DNA from: Caballeronia zhejiangensis
GTDB taxonomy: Bacteria; Pseudomonadota; Gammaproteobacteria; Burkholderiales; Burkholderiaceae
Reading direction: 5' to 3'
DNA length: 64,000 nt
Assembly (NCBI RefSeq): GCF_000698575.1
Contig: NZ_JFHD01000010.1
Location: 62,001 to 126,000 of the forward strand
The notes beneath the pieces were generated by a model. That model did no database searches. It was not told the origin of the DNA and saw only the letters and a program-made list of their open reading frames with translations. The position numbers and the translations under genes are program-made. Numbering within the stretch: position 1 is the stretch's first letter; each line of letters begins with the position of its first letter. Positions 53,074 to 62,729 of this stretch are shown here, in pieces.

Positions 53074-54328
53074 GGCTCCGGGCGAGCCGTTCGGCCGCCT
53101 CTTCGATGGTCAGATTGCGCGCGACGGCTCGTGCGTCGCGATGTAAGTCGTATCGTCCGGGCGCGACTGCGTAGAGCGTGACCGGAACCGGATGCGCCGC
53201 CGCGCACGAACGCTCGCAGCCGCTCAGATGCACCTGCGTCTCGTCATCCGAAGGCAGGAGCGCGGCGAGCCGGTGAGCATCGGCTTTGGTATCGGCACGG
53301 CTCTTTGCGCAGCCTTCCGAACCCGCGCACGCGATGAGGCGCGCGAGCGGTTCGTGCGCGCCGGTTGCAAGGCCGAGCGCGTGCAGCCCTTGCAGCACGT
53401 CATGCGCTGAATGCGCCGCGAGGCCGGGAATCAGCACGCTTTGCCACGGCGTCATCGTCAGGCGGCTTGCGCCGTGTGCGTCGGCGAGATTGGCGAGCGC
53501 TTCGAGCTTCGTCGCATCGAGACGGCCCAGCGGCGTTTGCGCACCCGCGTACCACGTCGCGCGATGCGGCTCCTCGTGCGCGCCGAGACGCAGCGATGCA
53601 TCGGCGGGTGCGCGTGTCCATGTCGCGATATCGGCGTCGAAACGTAAGGCGTCGAGAAAGCGCGCAACGCCGATACGCGCAAGCAGATCGCGCATGCGAT
53701 GTTCTTCAGGCGTCGCCAGCGCGAGAAAGCTGCGCAACACGTTCAGGACGAACATCACGAGATCGTCGCGCGAGATCGCGCCGAGCGCCGGATCGCGCAT
53801 CGTTCCGGCGAGGCCGAATGCGAAGCGCGCGCCATCCTCGATGGCGGAAAGCCAAACATCGTGCGGATGATCGAGCATCGCGAGGCGCTCGCCGGCGTCG
53901 AGCTGGAGCGCGAATTTCGGCGACAGCGCATGCAGCGACGCATCGGCCTGCATCGCATCGACGATCCGCGCGGCGAGCGCGCGCGTGCCGTCGTCCGCAA
54001 GCGGGCTCAGCATTACGTTGCGGATGTCGTCTGCGCCCGCCGTCGACGGGCCGAGGCCCGCGTCGAGGGCGATGTCGACGAGCGCGGCGTGGGCATCGTC
54101 GCGAATGCCGCGCAGTTGCAGATTCGCGCGATTGGTCACTTCGATCACGCCCGAGCCGTACTCGCGAGCCGCGCGCGCGACGGCCCGCGCCGCCCGCGTG
54201 CTCAACACGCCGCCCGCGAGACGCAGACGCGCAAGGCCGCCATCGCGCGCGGGCACGATGCGCATCAGGCCCGGGCATGCGGAAGCACGCGGCGTTGCGT
54301 TGAGCGATGAGCGGTCGAAAGAATTCAA
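53060..54328 (-). CDS. cobG: Precorrin-3B synthase CobG
   Basis: 422-residue nitrite/sulfite reductase-like protein. N-terminal ACPGLMRIVPARDGGLARLRL, and cysteines for a 4Fe-4S cluster in ACAGSEGCAK and LSGCERSCA. It uses O2 to form the C20 hydroxyl and lactone of precorrin-3B, so its presence marks an oxygen-dependent pathway. Leader carries cobalamin riboswitch 3. First gene of its operon. Confidence 0.92.
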   Translation of the reverse strand: MNSFDRSSLNATPRASACPGLMRIVPARDGGLARLRLAGGVLSTRAARAVARAAREYGSGVIEVTNRANLQLRGIRDDAHAALVDIALDAGLGPSTAGADDIRNVMLSPLADDGTRALAARIVDAMQADASLHALSPKFALQLDAGERLAMLDHPHDVWLSAIEDGARFAFGLAGTMRDPALGAISRDDLVMFVLNVLRSFLALATPEEHRMRDLLARIGVARFLDALRFDADIATWTRAPADASLRLGAHEEPHRATWYAGAQTPLGRLDATKLEALANLADAHGASRLTMTPWQSVLIPGLAAHSAHDVLQGLHALGLATGAHEPLARLIACAGSEGCAKSRADTKADAHRLAALLPSDDETQVHLSGCERSCAAAHPVPVTLYAVAPGRYDLHRDARAVARNLTIEEAAERLARSHADA

Positions 54329-54406
54329 AAGCGTGACCCGTTGGGCTTCGCGCGTGATGAGCGAACCGGTACACCCCGCCCGGTCGGCGTCGCGCGAATG
54401 CGTTGG

Positions 54407-54566
54407 GTCGGCAGGTCTCTTGGCTGGCAGGTCGACATTCGCGCCGGCCTTCCCGGTAAAAACCAGTGGCAGTGGAGCGCGGACTCGCTGCGTACAATTG
54501 CGGGGGCAGCCACAGTTTTGCTGTGTTCCCTTTTAAGCCCTCGGTCTCACGACCCCGGGCGCCGAC
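54407..54566 (-). ncRNA. Cobalamin riboswitch 3 upstream of cobG
   Basis: Read on the minus strand: AAAAGGGAACACAGC, CTGTGGCTGCCCCCGCAA, CCACTGCCACTGG, CCGGGAAGGCCGGCG and closing GCCAAGAGACCTGCCGACC. A P1 stem forms between the segments complementary to 54561-54566 and 54407-54412. The region 54329-54657 holds nothing else except the cobL leader in the other direction. Confidence 0.92.
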
Positions 54567-54657
54567 GGACCTGTATTATGCCCGCTTTTATCGACCCTCC
54601 GAGCGCTTCCGGCATGTATCCGGGAACGCGATCGGAATCGCTGCAAGGAGACCGCGC

Positions 54658-55869
54658 ATGTCGAACTGGCTGACCGTGGTGGGCATCGGCGAAGACGGCT
54701 GGCACGGACTTTCCCGCGCCGCGCGTCGCGCGCTTCTCGACGCCCAGTCGATTCACGGCGGCGAACGTCATCTCGCGTTGCTGCCGGATCGCATCGCCGC
54801 GCGCCGCATGCCGTGGCCGAAACCCTTCTCGCTCGATGCCGTGCTCGCCGAACGCGGCGACGGCAAGACGCGCATCTGCGTGCTCGCGAGCGGCGATCCG
54901 ATGTGCTTCGGCGTCGGCGCGACGCTCGCGCGCGAAGTCGCCAACGGCGAAATGCGCGTCATTCCCGCGCCGTCGTCGCTGTCGCTCGCGGCGGCGCGCC
55001 TGTGCTGGGCGCTCCAAGACGCCGTCTGCGTATCGCTCGTCGGGCGGCCGGCGGCGTCGCTGCTCGCGAATCTGCATCGCGGCGTGCGCCTCATCGTGCT
55101 GAGCGCGGACGGCACGACGCCCGCCGCCGTCGCCACGCTTCTGACCGCGCATGGTTTCGGCGCGAGCCGCATGACCGTCTTCGAGCATCTCGGCGGCAGC
55201 GACGAACGCCGCATCGACGAGCGTGCCGACGACTGGCGCGAGCCCGTCGTTGCCGCGCTCAATCTCATCGCGATCGAGTGCCGGACGCACGCCGGCCACG
55301 CCGGGCCGCCGCTCACGCCCGGTCTCGCCGACGACGCCTACCGCCACGACGGCCAGTTGACGAAGCGCGACGTGCGCGCCGTGACGCTCGCGCGCCTCGC
55401 GCCGCAGCCCGGCGAACTGCTGTGGGACGTCGGCGCGGGCTGCGGCTCGATCGGCATCGAATGGATGCGCGCGCACGGCGCGTGTCGGGCGATCGCGATC
55501 GAAGCGAACGAGAGCCGTCAGCGTCTCATCGAATACAACCGCGATGCGCTCGGCGTGCCCGCGCTGCAACTCGTCAGAGGCGAAGCGCCCGCCGCGCTCG
55601 ACGGCCTTCCCGCGCCGGACGCGGTGTTCATCGGCGGTGGATTGACGGTGCCGGGCCTGCTCGATGCGTGCTGGGCGCGTCTGCGTCAGGGGGGGCGGCT
55701 CGTCGCCAATGCGGTGACGCTGCAAAGCGAGGCGGCGCTCGTCGAATGGCGCGCGCGGCACGGCGGCGAGCTGACGCGCATCGGCGTCGCGCAGGCGGAA
55801 CCGCTCGGCAGCTTCGATACGTGGCGTCAGGCGCTGCCGATCACCATCCTGCACGCGAGCAAACCGTGA
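54658..55869 (+). CDS. cobL: Precorrin-6Y C5,15-methyltransferase (decarboxylating) CobL
   Basis: 403 residues fusing CbiE (about 1-205; [32 protein letters not shown]) and CbiT (about 220-400; [30 protein letters not shown]). It methylates C5 and C15 and decarboxylates the acetate on ring C. ATG 54658 follows AAGGAGACCGCGC. Divergent from cobG; its start lies about 90 bases from the opposite-strand riboswitch and no riboswitch serves it. Confidence 0.93.
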   Translation: MSNWLTVVGIGEDGWHGLSRAARRALLDAQSIHGGERHLALLPDRIAARRMPWPKPFSLDAVLAERGDGKTRICVLASGDPMCFGVGATLAREVANGEMRVIPAPSSLSLAAARLCWALQDAVCVSLVGRPAASLLANLHRGVRLIVLSADGTTPAAVATLLTAHGFGASRMTVFEHLGGSDERRIDERADDWREPVVAALNLIAIECRTHAGHAGPPLTPGLADDAYRHDGQLTKRDVRAVTLARLAPQPGELLWDVGAGCGSIGIEWMRAHGACRAIAIEANESRQRLIEYNRDALGVPALQLVRGEAPAALDGLPAPDAVFIGGGLTVPGLLDACWARLRQGGRLVANAVTLQSEAALVEWRARHGGELTRIGVAQAEPLGSFDTWRQALPITILHASKP

Positions 55870-55875
55870 TGCGTC

Positions 55876-56973
55876 ATGCGTGAAGAGACACCGGAGAAAG
55901 CCGCGCCGCTGCGCAGCGGCTACACGACAGGAAGCTGCGCGAACGCGACGAGTCTCGCGGCCGCGCGCCTCTTGCTGCTCGGCGAGACGAGCGAGCGCGC
56001 GGAGATCGTCCTGCCGAAGGGCCAGCGCGTGACGATGATGCTTTCGTTCTGCCGCCGTTTACCCGATGAAAGCGCCGCCGCCGAAGCCGGCGTCATCAAG
56101 GATGCGGGCGACGATCCCGACGTCACGCACGGTGCGCTCGTGTTCGCGCGCGTGCGACTGTCGGAGGAACCGGGCGTGCGTTTTCATGCGGGCGCGGGCG
56201 TCGGCACGGTGACGCGCGCGGGCCTCGCGCTCGCCGTCGGCGAACCGGCGATCAATCCGATGCCGCGCAAGATGATGACCGAGCATCTCGACGCGCTCGC
56301 AAAAAGCGTCGGCTATCGCGGCGGTTTCGACGTGACCATCGGCGTGGAGAACGGCGAAGCGCTCGCGCAGAAGACGATGAATCCGCGCCTCGGCATCGTC
56401 GGCGGATTGTCGATACTCGGCACGACCGGCATCGTCAGACCGTTTTCGTGCTCGGCGTACATCGCGTCGATTCATCAGGGCATCGATGTGGCGCGGGCGA
56501 ACGGGTATCGGCATATCGCCGCGTGCACCGGCAACCAGAGCGAGGACGCGATGCGCGCGCGCTACGGCCTGCCCGACATCGCATTGATCGAAATGGGCGA
56601 TTTCGTGGGCGCGGTGCTCAAGCATTTGCGCCGCGCGAGCGTCGACAAGCTGAGCCTGTGCGGCGGCTTCGGCAAGCTGTCCAAGCTCGCGGCGGGGCAT
56701 ATGGATCTGCACAGCCGCAGTTCGAGCATCGACTTGCCGCTGCTCGCCGTCTGGGCCGCCGATGCGGGCGCGAACGCCGAACTGCTGGCGTCGATGCGCG
56801 CGGCCAACACGAGTCAGGAAGCGCTCAAGCTCGCACGCGCCGAAGGCATCGCGCTCGGCGATATCGTCTGCCGACGCGCGCGCGATGTCGCGCTCGACGT
56901 GCTGCCGCCAGGCATCGAAGTCGAGACCTTCGCGATCGACCGGCAGGGCAATATCGTCGGGAGCGCGGCATGA
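55876..56973 (+). CDS. cbiD: Cobalt-precorrin-5B C1-methyltransferase CbiD
   Basis: 365 residues with the family start [44 protein letters not shown] and [10 protein letters not shown]. CbiD belongs to the anaerobic route, where it methylates C1; here it takes the place of CobF. Overlaps cobK (ATGA). Confidence 0.93.
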   Translation: MREETPEKAAPLRSGYTTGSCANATSLAAARLLLLGETSERAEIVLPKGQRVTMMLSFCRRLPDESAAAEAGVIKDAGDDPDVTHGALVFARVRLSEEPGVRFHAGAGVGTVTRAGLALAVGEPAINPMPRKMMTEHLDALAKSVGYRGGFDVTIGVENGEALAQKTMNPRLGIVGGLSILGTTGIVRPFSCSAYIASIHQGIDVARANGYRHIAACTGNQSEDAMRARYGLPDIALIEMGDFVGAVLKHLRRASVDKLSLCGGFGKLSKLAAGHMDLHSRSSSIDLPLLAVWAADAGANAELLASMRAANTSQEALKLARAEGIALGDIVCRRARDVALDVLPPGIEVETFAIDRQGNIVGSAA

Positions 56974-57701
56974 CGCGCGTGCTGCTGCTCGGCGGCACCG
57001 GCGATGCGCTCGCGATCGCGCGTGCGCTTCCTACGACGCACGTCTACAGTCTCGCGGGCCTCGGGCGCGTGCCGGGCGATCTGGCGTGCACGGTGCGCGT
57101 CGGCGGTTTCGGCGGCATCGACGGGCTCGTGCGATATCTGCGCGACGAGCACATCACGCTCGTCGTCGATGCGACGCATCCCTATGCCGCGCAGATGAGC
57201 CGCCACGCGTTCGATGCCTGCGCGCTCGCCGACGTGCCGCTCTGGGCGGTGCGCCGTCCCGCATGGCAGCCGCAGGCGGGCGACGACTGGCGCGAGGCGT
57301 CGGACTGGCGCGAGATCGTCGAATGCATCGCGCCGTTTCATCGGCCGCTTTTCACGCTCGGGCGCGAGGCGCTCGCGCATCTGCACGACATTCCCGCGTC
57401 GCAGCACTGGACGATTCGCTGTCTCGACGCGCATCCGGGCAACGCGCGCGCGAGCATTGTCGATGCGCGCGGTCCGTTCGATCTCGCCGGCGAGCGCGCC
57501 TTGTTCGACGCGGCGCGTATCGATGTCGTCGTCAGCAAGAACAGCGGCGGGCGGGCGACCGAGGCGAAGCTCGCGGTCGCGCGGGAACGCGGTATCGCCG
57601 TCGTCATGCTCACGCGGCCCGCGCTTCCCGACGCCGACCGTATTTTCGACGACGCCGCCAGCGCCCGCGACGCGCTTCAACACTGGCTCACCAGACCATG
57701 A
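56970..57701 (+). CDS. cobK: Precorrin-6A reductase CobK
   Basis: 243 residues: nucleotide-binding [17 protein letters not shown] at the N-terminus, [20 protein letters not shown] and C-terminal [15 protein letters not shown]. It reduces precorrin-6A with NADPH. Start overlaps cbiD and stop overlaps cobM. Confidence 0.94.
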   Translation: MTRVLLLGGTGDALAIARALPTTHVYSLAGLGRVPGDLACTVRVGGFGGIDGLVRYLRDEHITLVVDATHPYAAQMSRHAFDACALADVPLWAVRRPAWQPQAGDDWREASDWREIVECIAPFHRPLFTLGREALAHLHDIPASQHWTIRCLDAHPGNARASIVDARGPFDLAGERALFDAARIDVVVSKNSGGRATEAKLAVARERGIAVVMLTRPALPDADRIFDDAASARDALQHWLTRP

Positions 57702-58426
57702 CCGTTTATTTCATCGGCGCCGGACCGGGCGATCCCGAACTCATCACAGTAAAGGGGCAGCGGCTGATCCGCGCATGTCCCGTGATTCTCTACGCCGGCT
57801 CGCTCGTGCCGACGCAAGTCCTCGACGGACATCGCGCGCTGAAATGCATCGACACGGCCGAGCTCGATCTCGACGCGATCGTCGCGCTCCTGCAGGAAGC
57901 GCACGCGAACGGGCACGACGTGGCGCGCGTGCATTCGGGCGATCCGTCGCTGTACGGCGCGATCGGCGAGCAGATTCGCCGGCTCGACGCGCTCGCGATT
58001 CCCTACGAAGTGGTGCCGGGTGTCACGGCGACGGCGGCATCGGCGGCGGCGCTGAAGCGCGAACTGACGCTGCCCGGCATCTCGCAGACCGTGATCTTCA
58101 CGCGCTACGCGACGAAGACGTCGATGCCCGAAGGCGAGAGCCTCGCCGATCTCGCGCGTCATCGCGCGACGCTCGCGATTCATCTGGGCGTGCGGCATAT
58201 CGAGCGCATCGTCGCGGAGCTCGTGCCGCATTACGGCGCGGACTGTCCCGTCGCGGTCGTGTTTCGCGCGAGCTGGCCGGACGAGACGTGCGTCGAAGGG
58301 ACGCTCGCGAACATCGCGCCGAAAGTGCGCGAGGCGGGCATGGAACGCACGGCGATGATTCTCGTCGGACGCGTGCTGGCCGCCGACGGCTTCGCGGAGT
58401 CCACGCTCTACGCGAAGGATCGATGA
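57698..58426 (+). CDS. cobM: Precorrin-4 C11-methyltransferase CobM
   Basis: 242-residue tetrapyrrole methylase: [44 protein letters not shown] and VPGVTATAASAA. It methylates C11 of precorrin-4. ATG overlaps the cobK stop, the end of the cobL-cbiD-cobK-cobM operon. Confidence 0.95.
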   Translation: MTVYFIGAGPGDPELITVKGQRLIRACPVILYAGSLVPTQVLDGHRALKCIDTAELDLDAIVALLQEAHANGHDVARVHSGDPSLYGAIGEQIRRLDALAIPYEVVPGVTATAASAAALKRELTLPGISQTVIFTRYATKTSMPEGESLADLARHRATLAIHLGVRHIERIVAELVPHYGADCPVAVVFRASWPDETCVEGTLANIAPKVREAGMERTAMILVGRVLAADGFAESTLYAKDR

Positions 58427-58430
58427 CGCG

Positions 58431-58838
58431 ATGCGCGACCTCGACGCCGTCTTCGATGCGCTCGCGAAATCGGCATTCCGGCGCCGTTTCGCGCTCGGCG
58501 TGCGTGAGGGGAAAGTTTTAAGGGAGAAGGGCGTCGACACGGTCGTCGCGCAGGCGCATGAGCTGATCGGCAAGCGGCTTGCGCCGCAAGCGCCGCTGAA
58601 CGACGGCAAGCAGACACCGTTTCGCGGGCATCCTGTCTTCATCGCGCAGCACGCGACGGCGACGTGCTGCCGCTCGTGTCTCGCGAAATGGCACGGCATC
58701 GCGGCGGGAAAAGCGCTCGACGACGCCGAGCGCCAACATGTCGTCGATGCCATCGAACGCTGGCTGCGCGCGCAACCGCTGCCGGCGGCGTCGAACCAGC
58801 CCGCGCCCGACAATCCGCAGCGCGAACTGCCTTTCTGA
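58431..58838 (+). CDS. DUF4186 protein
   Basis: 135 residues with LAKSAFRRRFALGVREG, TPFRGHPVFIAQHATATCCRSCLAKWHGI (CxxC pair) and a PQRELPF end, the DUF4186 pattern. Function unknown. It starts 4 bases after cobM, so is probably transcribed with the cobalamin operon although not a known pathway enzyme. Confidence 0.85.
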   Translation: MRDLDAVFDALAKSAFRRRFALGVREGKVLREKGVDTVVAQAHELIGKRLAPQAPLNDGKQTPFRGHPVFIAQHATATCCRSCLAKWHGIAAGKALDDAERQHVVDAIERWLRAQPLPAASNQPAPDNPQRELPF

Positions 58839-58844
58839 CGCGCT

Positions 58845-60053
58845 CTAACGCGACGGATCGGCGCCCGCGGCTTCGAGACGCGCGCGCCGCACCGCCACGA
58901 AAATCAGCAACGCGAAAACCAGCGGTCCTACACCTACGCCGCAGTCCTTGGCCAACTGATTTCCCAACTGCGGATAGATCCACGCGAAAAACAGGATCGC
59001 GGGCTCGCCGCGCAGCCATCCGTCGCGCAGCGCGCGCGCGGCGATGAGTGCCAGCGGGATGCCGAGCCACACGCCGTCGTAGTTATAGATGTAGGGGCTG
59101 ATCATGAACGTCGCGGCGACGAGCGCCGTCGCGCGAACTTCCAGTCCTTTCGCATTGCGCCATACCCACGCGACGGCGCAGATCGCCACGGTCGCCTGAC
59201 ACGCCTGCGCGACATAGGCGGGACCGGTCGCGACGTGCGCCATGCGCAGGCTCGCGAAGAGGCTCGCCATCTGGAACCAAGGAAGACTGCCGCTCGCGGT
59301 GAAACCGTTGGCATCGTGCAGTCCGTGCAGAAAGACCGGCAGGATGTCGAGGCCGAAGACGGCGACCGAAACCGTGGTGAACAGGATCGTCGTCAGCGCG
59401 GCGGCGATGAAGGTCGTCCACATGCCCGCGCACGCCAGCGCGAGCGGAAACAGGATGGCCAGATGCGGCTTGATCGAAAGCAGGCCGATGAAGACGCCCG
59501 CGAGCATCGGCCGTTTTGGCATCGAGAGAAATGCGGCGAGCGCGAGACTCGCGGTGAGCGCGGCATTCTGTCCCTGGGCCGCGTTGAGCCAGATGCCGGG
59601 AAACGCGACGATCCACATGATCATGTCGGGGATCGGCAGCGCGCGGCGGGCCAGCAGCACGAAGACGACCGACGAAATCGAAGCGAACAGCGCGTAGGCA
59701 AGCGGCGCCGACAGGAAGCCGAACGGCTGCACCAGCAGCAGAAAGTTCGGCGGATAGAACCACGGCCCCGGCAGGATGATGTGCGGCCCCAGTTGCTGCG
59801 CGACGTGCTTGATCGCGTCCGCCGAATAGGCGTCGAGCGGATGCCCCGCGAGCGCGAGGCGCGCAGCCGACCAGAACGTCAGAAAGTCCCAGCCGGCCGG
59901 ATGACCTTTCTCCGCCACGGCACTGCGCACGGCGAGAACGAGCCCGTAACACTGGAGCACGACGAGGATCGTCGCGCAATAAGCGCTCACGCGCGAGCCG
60001 TTGAGCCAGCGCCGACCGGGCGCGCGTTCGATGGAAGCGGGTTGGGTGCTCAT
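58845..60053 (-). CDS. GT87/DUF2029-type membrane glycosyltransferase
   Basis: 402 residues, about ten to twelve transmembrane helices. The first periplasmic loop has WDFLTFWSAARLALAG followed by AYS, and WFYPPNFLLLVQPFGFL, with GLLSIKPHLAILFPL further on, the GT87 pattern for polyprenyl-phosphate-sugar-dependent mannosyltransferase-like enzymes. Substrate unknown. Start ATG 60053 with GGACGG before it; the much longer in-frame reading upstream crosses terC and is rejected. Confidence 0.8.
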   Translation of the reverse strand: MSTQPASIERAPGRRWLNGSRVSAYCATILVVLQCYGLVLAVRSAVAEKGHPAGWDFLTFWSAARLALAGHPLDAYSADAIKHVAQQLGPHIILPGPWFYPPNFLLLVQPFGFLSAPLAYALFASISSVVFVLLARRALPIPDMIMWIVAFPGIWLNAAQGQNAALTASLALAAFLSMPKRPMLAGVFIGLLSIKPHLAILFPLALACAGMWTTFIAAALTTILFTTVSVAVFGLDILPVFLHGLHDANGFTASGSLPWFQMASLFASLRMAHVATGPAYVAQACQATVAICAVAWVWRNAKGLEVRATALVAATFMISPYIYNYDGVWLGIPLALIAARALRDGWLRGEPAILFFAWIYPQLGNQLAKDCGVGVGPLVFALLIFVAVRRARLEAAGADPSR

Positions 60054-60109
60054 CCGTCCGATATCGGCCGGATGGCGCCGAAACTTTAGCGAACGTCCGC
60101 CCGCGCGCG

Positions 60110-60850
60110 TTACTCGCGAACGCGTCCCTTGGCGCGCCGCGCGAGCATGTTCAGGCCCTCGACCAGCGCCGAGAACGCCATCGCCGCATAGATGTAGCCC
60201 TTCGGCACGTGTGTTCCGAAGCCTTCGGCGATCAGCGTCATCCCGATCACGAGCAGGAAGCCGAGCGCGAGCATGACGATCGTCGGATTGCGCTCGATGA
60301 AGCGCGACAGCGGACCGGCCGCGAACAGCATCACGGTGACGGCGGCGATCACCGCGACGAACATGATCGGAATGTGCTCGGTCATGCCGACCGCCGTCAC
60401 GATGCTGTCGATGGAAAACACGAGATCGAGCAGCAGGATCTGGCCGATCGCCGACAGCGGCGTCAGGCTCTTGCCCGACGCGGGGCCGGCGTGTTCGTCG
60501 GCGTCGTGCGTGACGTGATGGCGGATTTCCGTCGTCGCTTTCCAGACGAGAAACACGCCGCCCGCGATAAGAATCAGGTCGCGCCAGGAAAAGCCGTGCC
60601 CGAACGCTTCGAAGATCGGCGTGGTGAGGCGGACGATCAGCGCGACCGTGCCGAGCAGGCCGAGCCGCATCACGAGCGCGAGCGCGATGCCGATGCGCTG
60701 CGTGCGTTCGCGGTGCGCCGCGGGCAGCTTGTTGGTCAGGATCGAAATGAAGATCAGGTTGTCGATGCCGAGCACGACTTCCATGACGACGAGCGTCGCG
60801 AGTGCGGCCCAGGCGGCGGGATCGGCGAGAAGGGCAACGAGATAGTCCAT
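60110..60850 (-). CDS. TerC family integral membrane protein
   Basis: 246 residues, about seven transmembrane helices. TerC motifs [17 protein letters not shown] and [18 protein letters not shown] carry the conserved acidic residues. The family is linked to tellurite resistance and to metal (Mn2+) export supporting secreted proteins. A His/Asp-rich loop ([11 protein letters not shown]) lies in the middle. Confidence 0.9.
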   Translation of the reverse strand: MDYLVALLADPAAWAALATLVVMEVVLGIDNLIFISILTNKLPAAHRERTQRIGIALALVMRLGLLGTVALIVRLTTPIFEAFGHGFSWRDLILIAGGVFLVWKATTEIRHHVTHDADEHAGPASGKSLTPLSAIGQILLLDLVFSIDSIVTAVGMTEHIPIMFVAVIAAVTVMLFAAGPLSRFIERNPTIVMLALGFLLVIGMTLIAEGFGTHVPKGYIYAAMAFSALVEGLNMLARRAKGRVRE

Positions 60851-60970
60851 GGTTCGGGAGCGTTCGAGATGAGGGCGAGATATTAGCCTGTTCGGCGGGA
60901 AAAATGAAATGAACTTGAAAGCTTGCGCCTGATCGAAACCAGCCGGTGACAATCCCCGACGCGAGATGTT

Positions 60971-61000
60971 GTTCAAACCGACAAATATCGGATTTGAAAC
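60971..61000. repeat. Imperfect inverted repeat upstream of opgC
   Basis: TTCAAACCGA and TCGGATTTGAA are nearly complementary (one bulged base) around CAAATA. It lies in the 268-base gap between terC and opgC and might be a regulator site. Apart from this I see nothing clear in the gap. Confidence 0.3.
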
Positions 61001-61118
61001 GCTTATTTGCATCTGTTCGCGTGATGCACTGCCGCAAATACGGGTAAACTCCAATGCTTTCGCGCCGCGTGTTCGCGGCCGTGTTTAACTGTCGCCGCAA
61101 GGACACTGAGCAAGCCGC

Positions 61119-62276
61119 ATGCAGCAAAAATCAAAACGTCTCGTCGAGCTGGACTTCTTCCGGGGACTGGTACTGCTGATCATCGTCGTCGATCATATCG
61201 GCGGCAGCATGGTGTCGCGTTTCACGCTGCATGCCTTCGCGCTCAATGACGCCGCCGAAGTCTTCGTGTTCCTCGGCGGCTTCGCCACGGCGACGGCCTA
61301 CGCGTCGCTCGCGGAGCGCCGCTCCGAAAGCGCGGCGCGCAGGCGCTTCGTGAAACGCGCGTTCGAGCTTTATCGCGCGTTTCTCGTCACGGCGGCGCTG
61401 ATGCTCGTCGCATCGTTCCTGCTGCGGCCCTTTTTTGGCCACGCGCCGAATCTCGCGCTGCATGACCTGGACACGCTGATGTCGCAGCCGGTTTCCTCGA
61501 TCGCGGAAATTCTCACATTCGAGCGCCAGCCTTATCTCTCGGCCGTCCTGCCGATGTACGCGCTCTTCGCACTCGCCGTGCCGCTCATGCTGCCGCTCGC
61601 GCGCAGCAAGCCTTGGCTGCTGCTCGGTCTAAGCCTCGCGTTGTGGGCGTTCGCGGCGCAGATCGGCGAATTCATGCCGTCCGTCGACGACAATCTGTGG
61701 GACTTCAATCCCGCCGCCTGGCAGTTGATGTTCGTGCTCGGCGTGCTGGCGCGCTGCCAGCCGATCTATCAACGCGTGAGCGCGAACCGCTTCGGCTGGA
61801 TCGTGAGCGCGGGCGCCGTGGCGCTGATCGCCGGCATGGCGTATTACAAGCTGCTCGTGCTGCCGCCGGTGCTGGACAGCGCCTTCAAGCGCGACCTTGC
61901 TGGTCCGCGCGTCGTGAATTTCCTCGCCATCGCGTGGATCGCGGCGAATCTGGCGCGCTACGGCGTCGTCAAGGCGGTGGCGACGCGCCTGCCGTGGGTC
62001 GGCGCATTGGGACGCGCGGGCATGGTGTCATTCGTGGCGGGAACGGTGATTTCGCTCGTCGTCGATTCGATCCTGTTCACGTTGACCGATGGCCTCATCA
62101 ACGTGCCTGCCGGACTCGCCGCCGACGCCATCGCGATCGGCGCGCTGCTTGCCGTGCCGCATGTGCATCAGCGGATCTCGAACTGGCTCGGCACCCGTCA
62201 GCCGGTCCCGGCGACGGCCGCCGCCGCACCCGCGACGGTCGCCGCAGCCGACAATCGGGGGCGCGGCATACGGTGA
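61119..62276 (+). CDS. opgC: OpgC-family membrane acyltransferase
   Basis: 385 residues, about ten transmembrane helices. N-terminal LVELDFFRGLVLLIIVVDHIGGS and LNDAAEVFVFLGGFATATAY are the OpgC signature. OpgC adds succinyl groups to osmoregulated periplasmic glucans in E. coli; the substrate in this lineage is not certain. Ends with an Ala/Pro-rich tail and a strong terminator. Confidence 0.88.
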   Translation: MQQKSKRLVELDFFRGLVLLIIVVDHIGGSMVSRFTLHAFALNDAAEVFVFLGGFATATAYASLAERRSESAARRRFVKRAFELYRAFLVTAALMLVASFLLRPFFGHAPNLALHDLDTLMSQPVSSIAEILTFERQPYLSAVLPMYALFALAVPLMLPLARSKPWLLLGLSLALWAFAAQIGEFMPSVDDNLWDFNPAAWQLMFVLGVLARCQPIYQRVSANRFGWIVSAGAVALIAGMAYYKLLVLPPVLDSAFKRDLAGPRVVNFLAIAWIAANLARYGVVKAVATRLPWVGALGRAGMVSFVAGTVISLVVDSILFTLTDGLINVPAGLAADAIAIGALLAVPHVHQRISNWLGTRQPVPATAAAAPATVAAADNRGRGIR

Positions 62277-62284
62277 TCTCTTCG

Positions 62285-62313
62285 AAGCGGGCAGTCGAAC
62301 TGCCCGCTTTTTT
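62285..62313 (+). terminator. Rho-independent terminator after opgC
   Basis: 10-bp stem AAGCGGGCAG / CTGCCCGCTT, loop TCGAA, then a T run, 9 bases after the opgC stop. Confidence 0.92.
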
Positions 62314-62437
62314 ATCGCGCTTTCATTGCAACTAACGGTCTGATTTTGCCGCCGACTTCGATAAGCACCGCCCGCGAAGAACCGAGGCACAGGTCTTGCA
62401 AGCAGTCACCGAATACAACACAAAAATCGGACCTGCC

Positions 62438-62611
62438 ATGCTCAAGCTCGCCATTCTGTTCGCGATCATTTCTGTCGTCGCCGGATTCTTCGGCTTTACG
62501 CGCGTATCGTCGGGTGCGGCGGGCATCGCGAAGATCTGCTTCTTCATCTTCCTGATTCTGTTCGTCATATTCCTCGTCGTCGCGATTTCGGCGGGCTCGC
62601 TCGTGCTGTAG
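62438..62611 (+). CDS. DUF1328 small membrane protein (YtjA-like)
   Basis: 57 residues with two transmembrane helices: LAILFAIISVVAGFFGF and AKICFFIFLILFVIFLVVAI around SSGAAGIAK. This is the DUF1328/YtjA family, often stress-related, function unknown. Confidence 0.85.
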   Translation: MLKLAILFAIISVVAGFFGFTRVSSGAAGIAKICFFIFLILFVIFLVVAISAGSLVL

Positions 62612-62729
62612 CGCGGGAAAGCGCCGGGCGCCGTACCGCGTGGTTCCTCGCATCGACCCGCGTGCGGCGACGGTGTTACATTGCCCCGAGAAGACGTTCA
62701 CGCGACCGTGAATCGAAAAGGAGGAGGCG

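Noticed and set aside
54466..54657. Upstream in-frame extension of cobL
   Set aside because: It overlaps the riboswitch on the other strand and encodes no CobL homology; AAGGAG sets the start at 54658.
60054..61127. Long upstream extension of the GT87-like gene
   Set aside because: It would cross terC in another frame with low-complexity Arg-rich sequence; the normal family start is at 60053.
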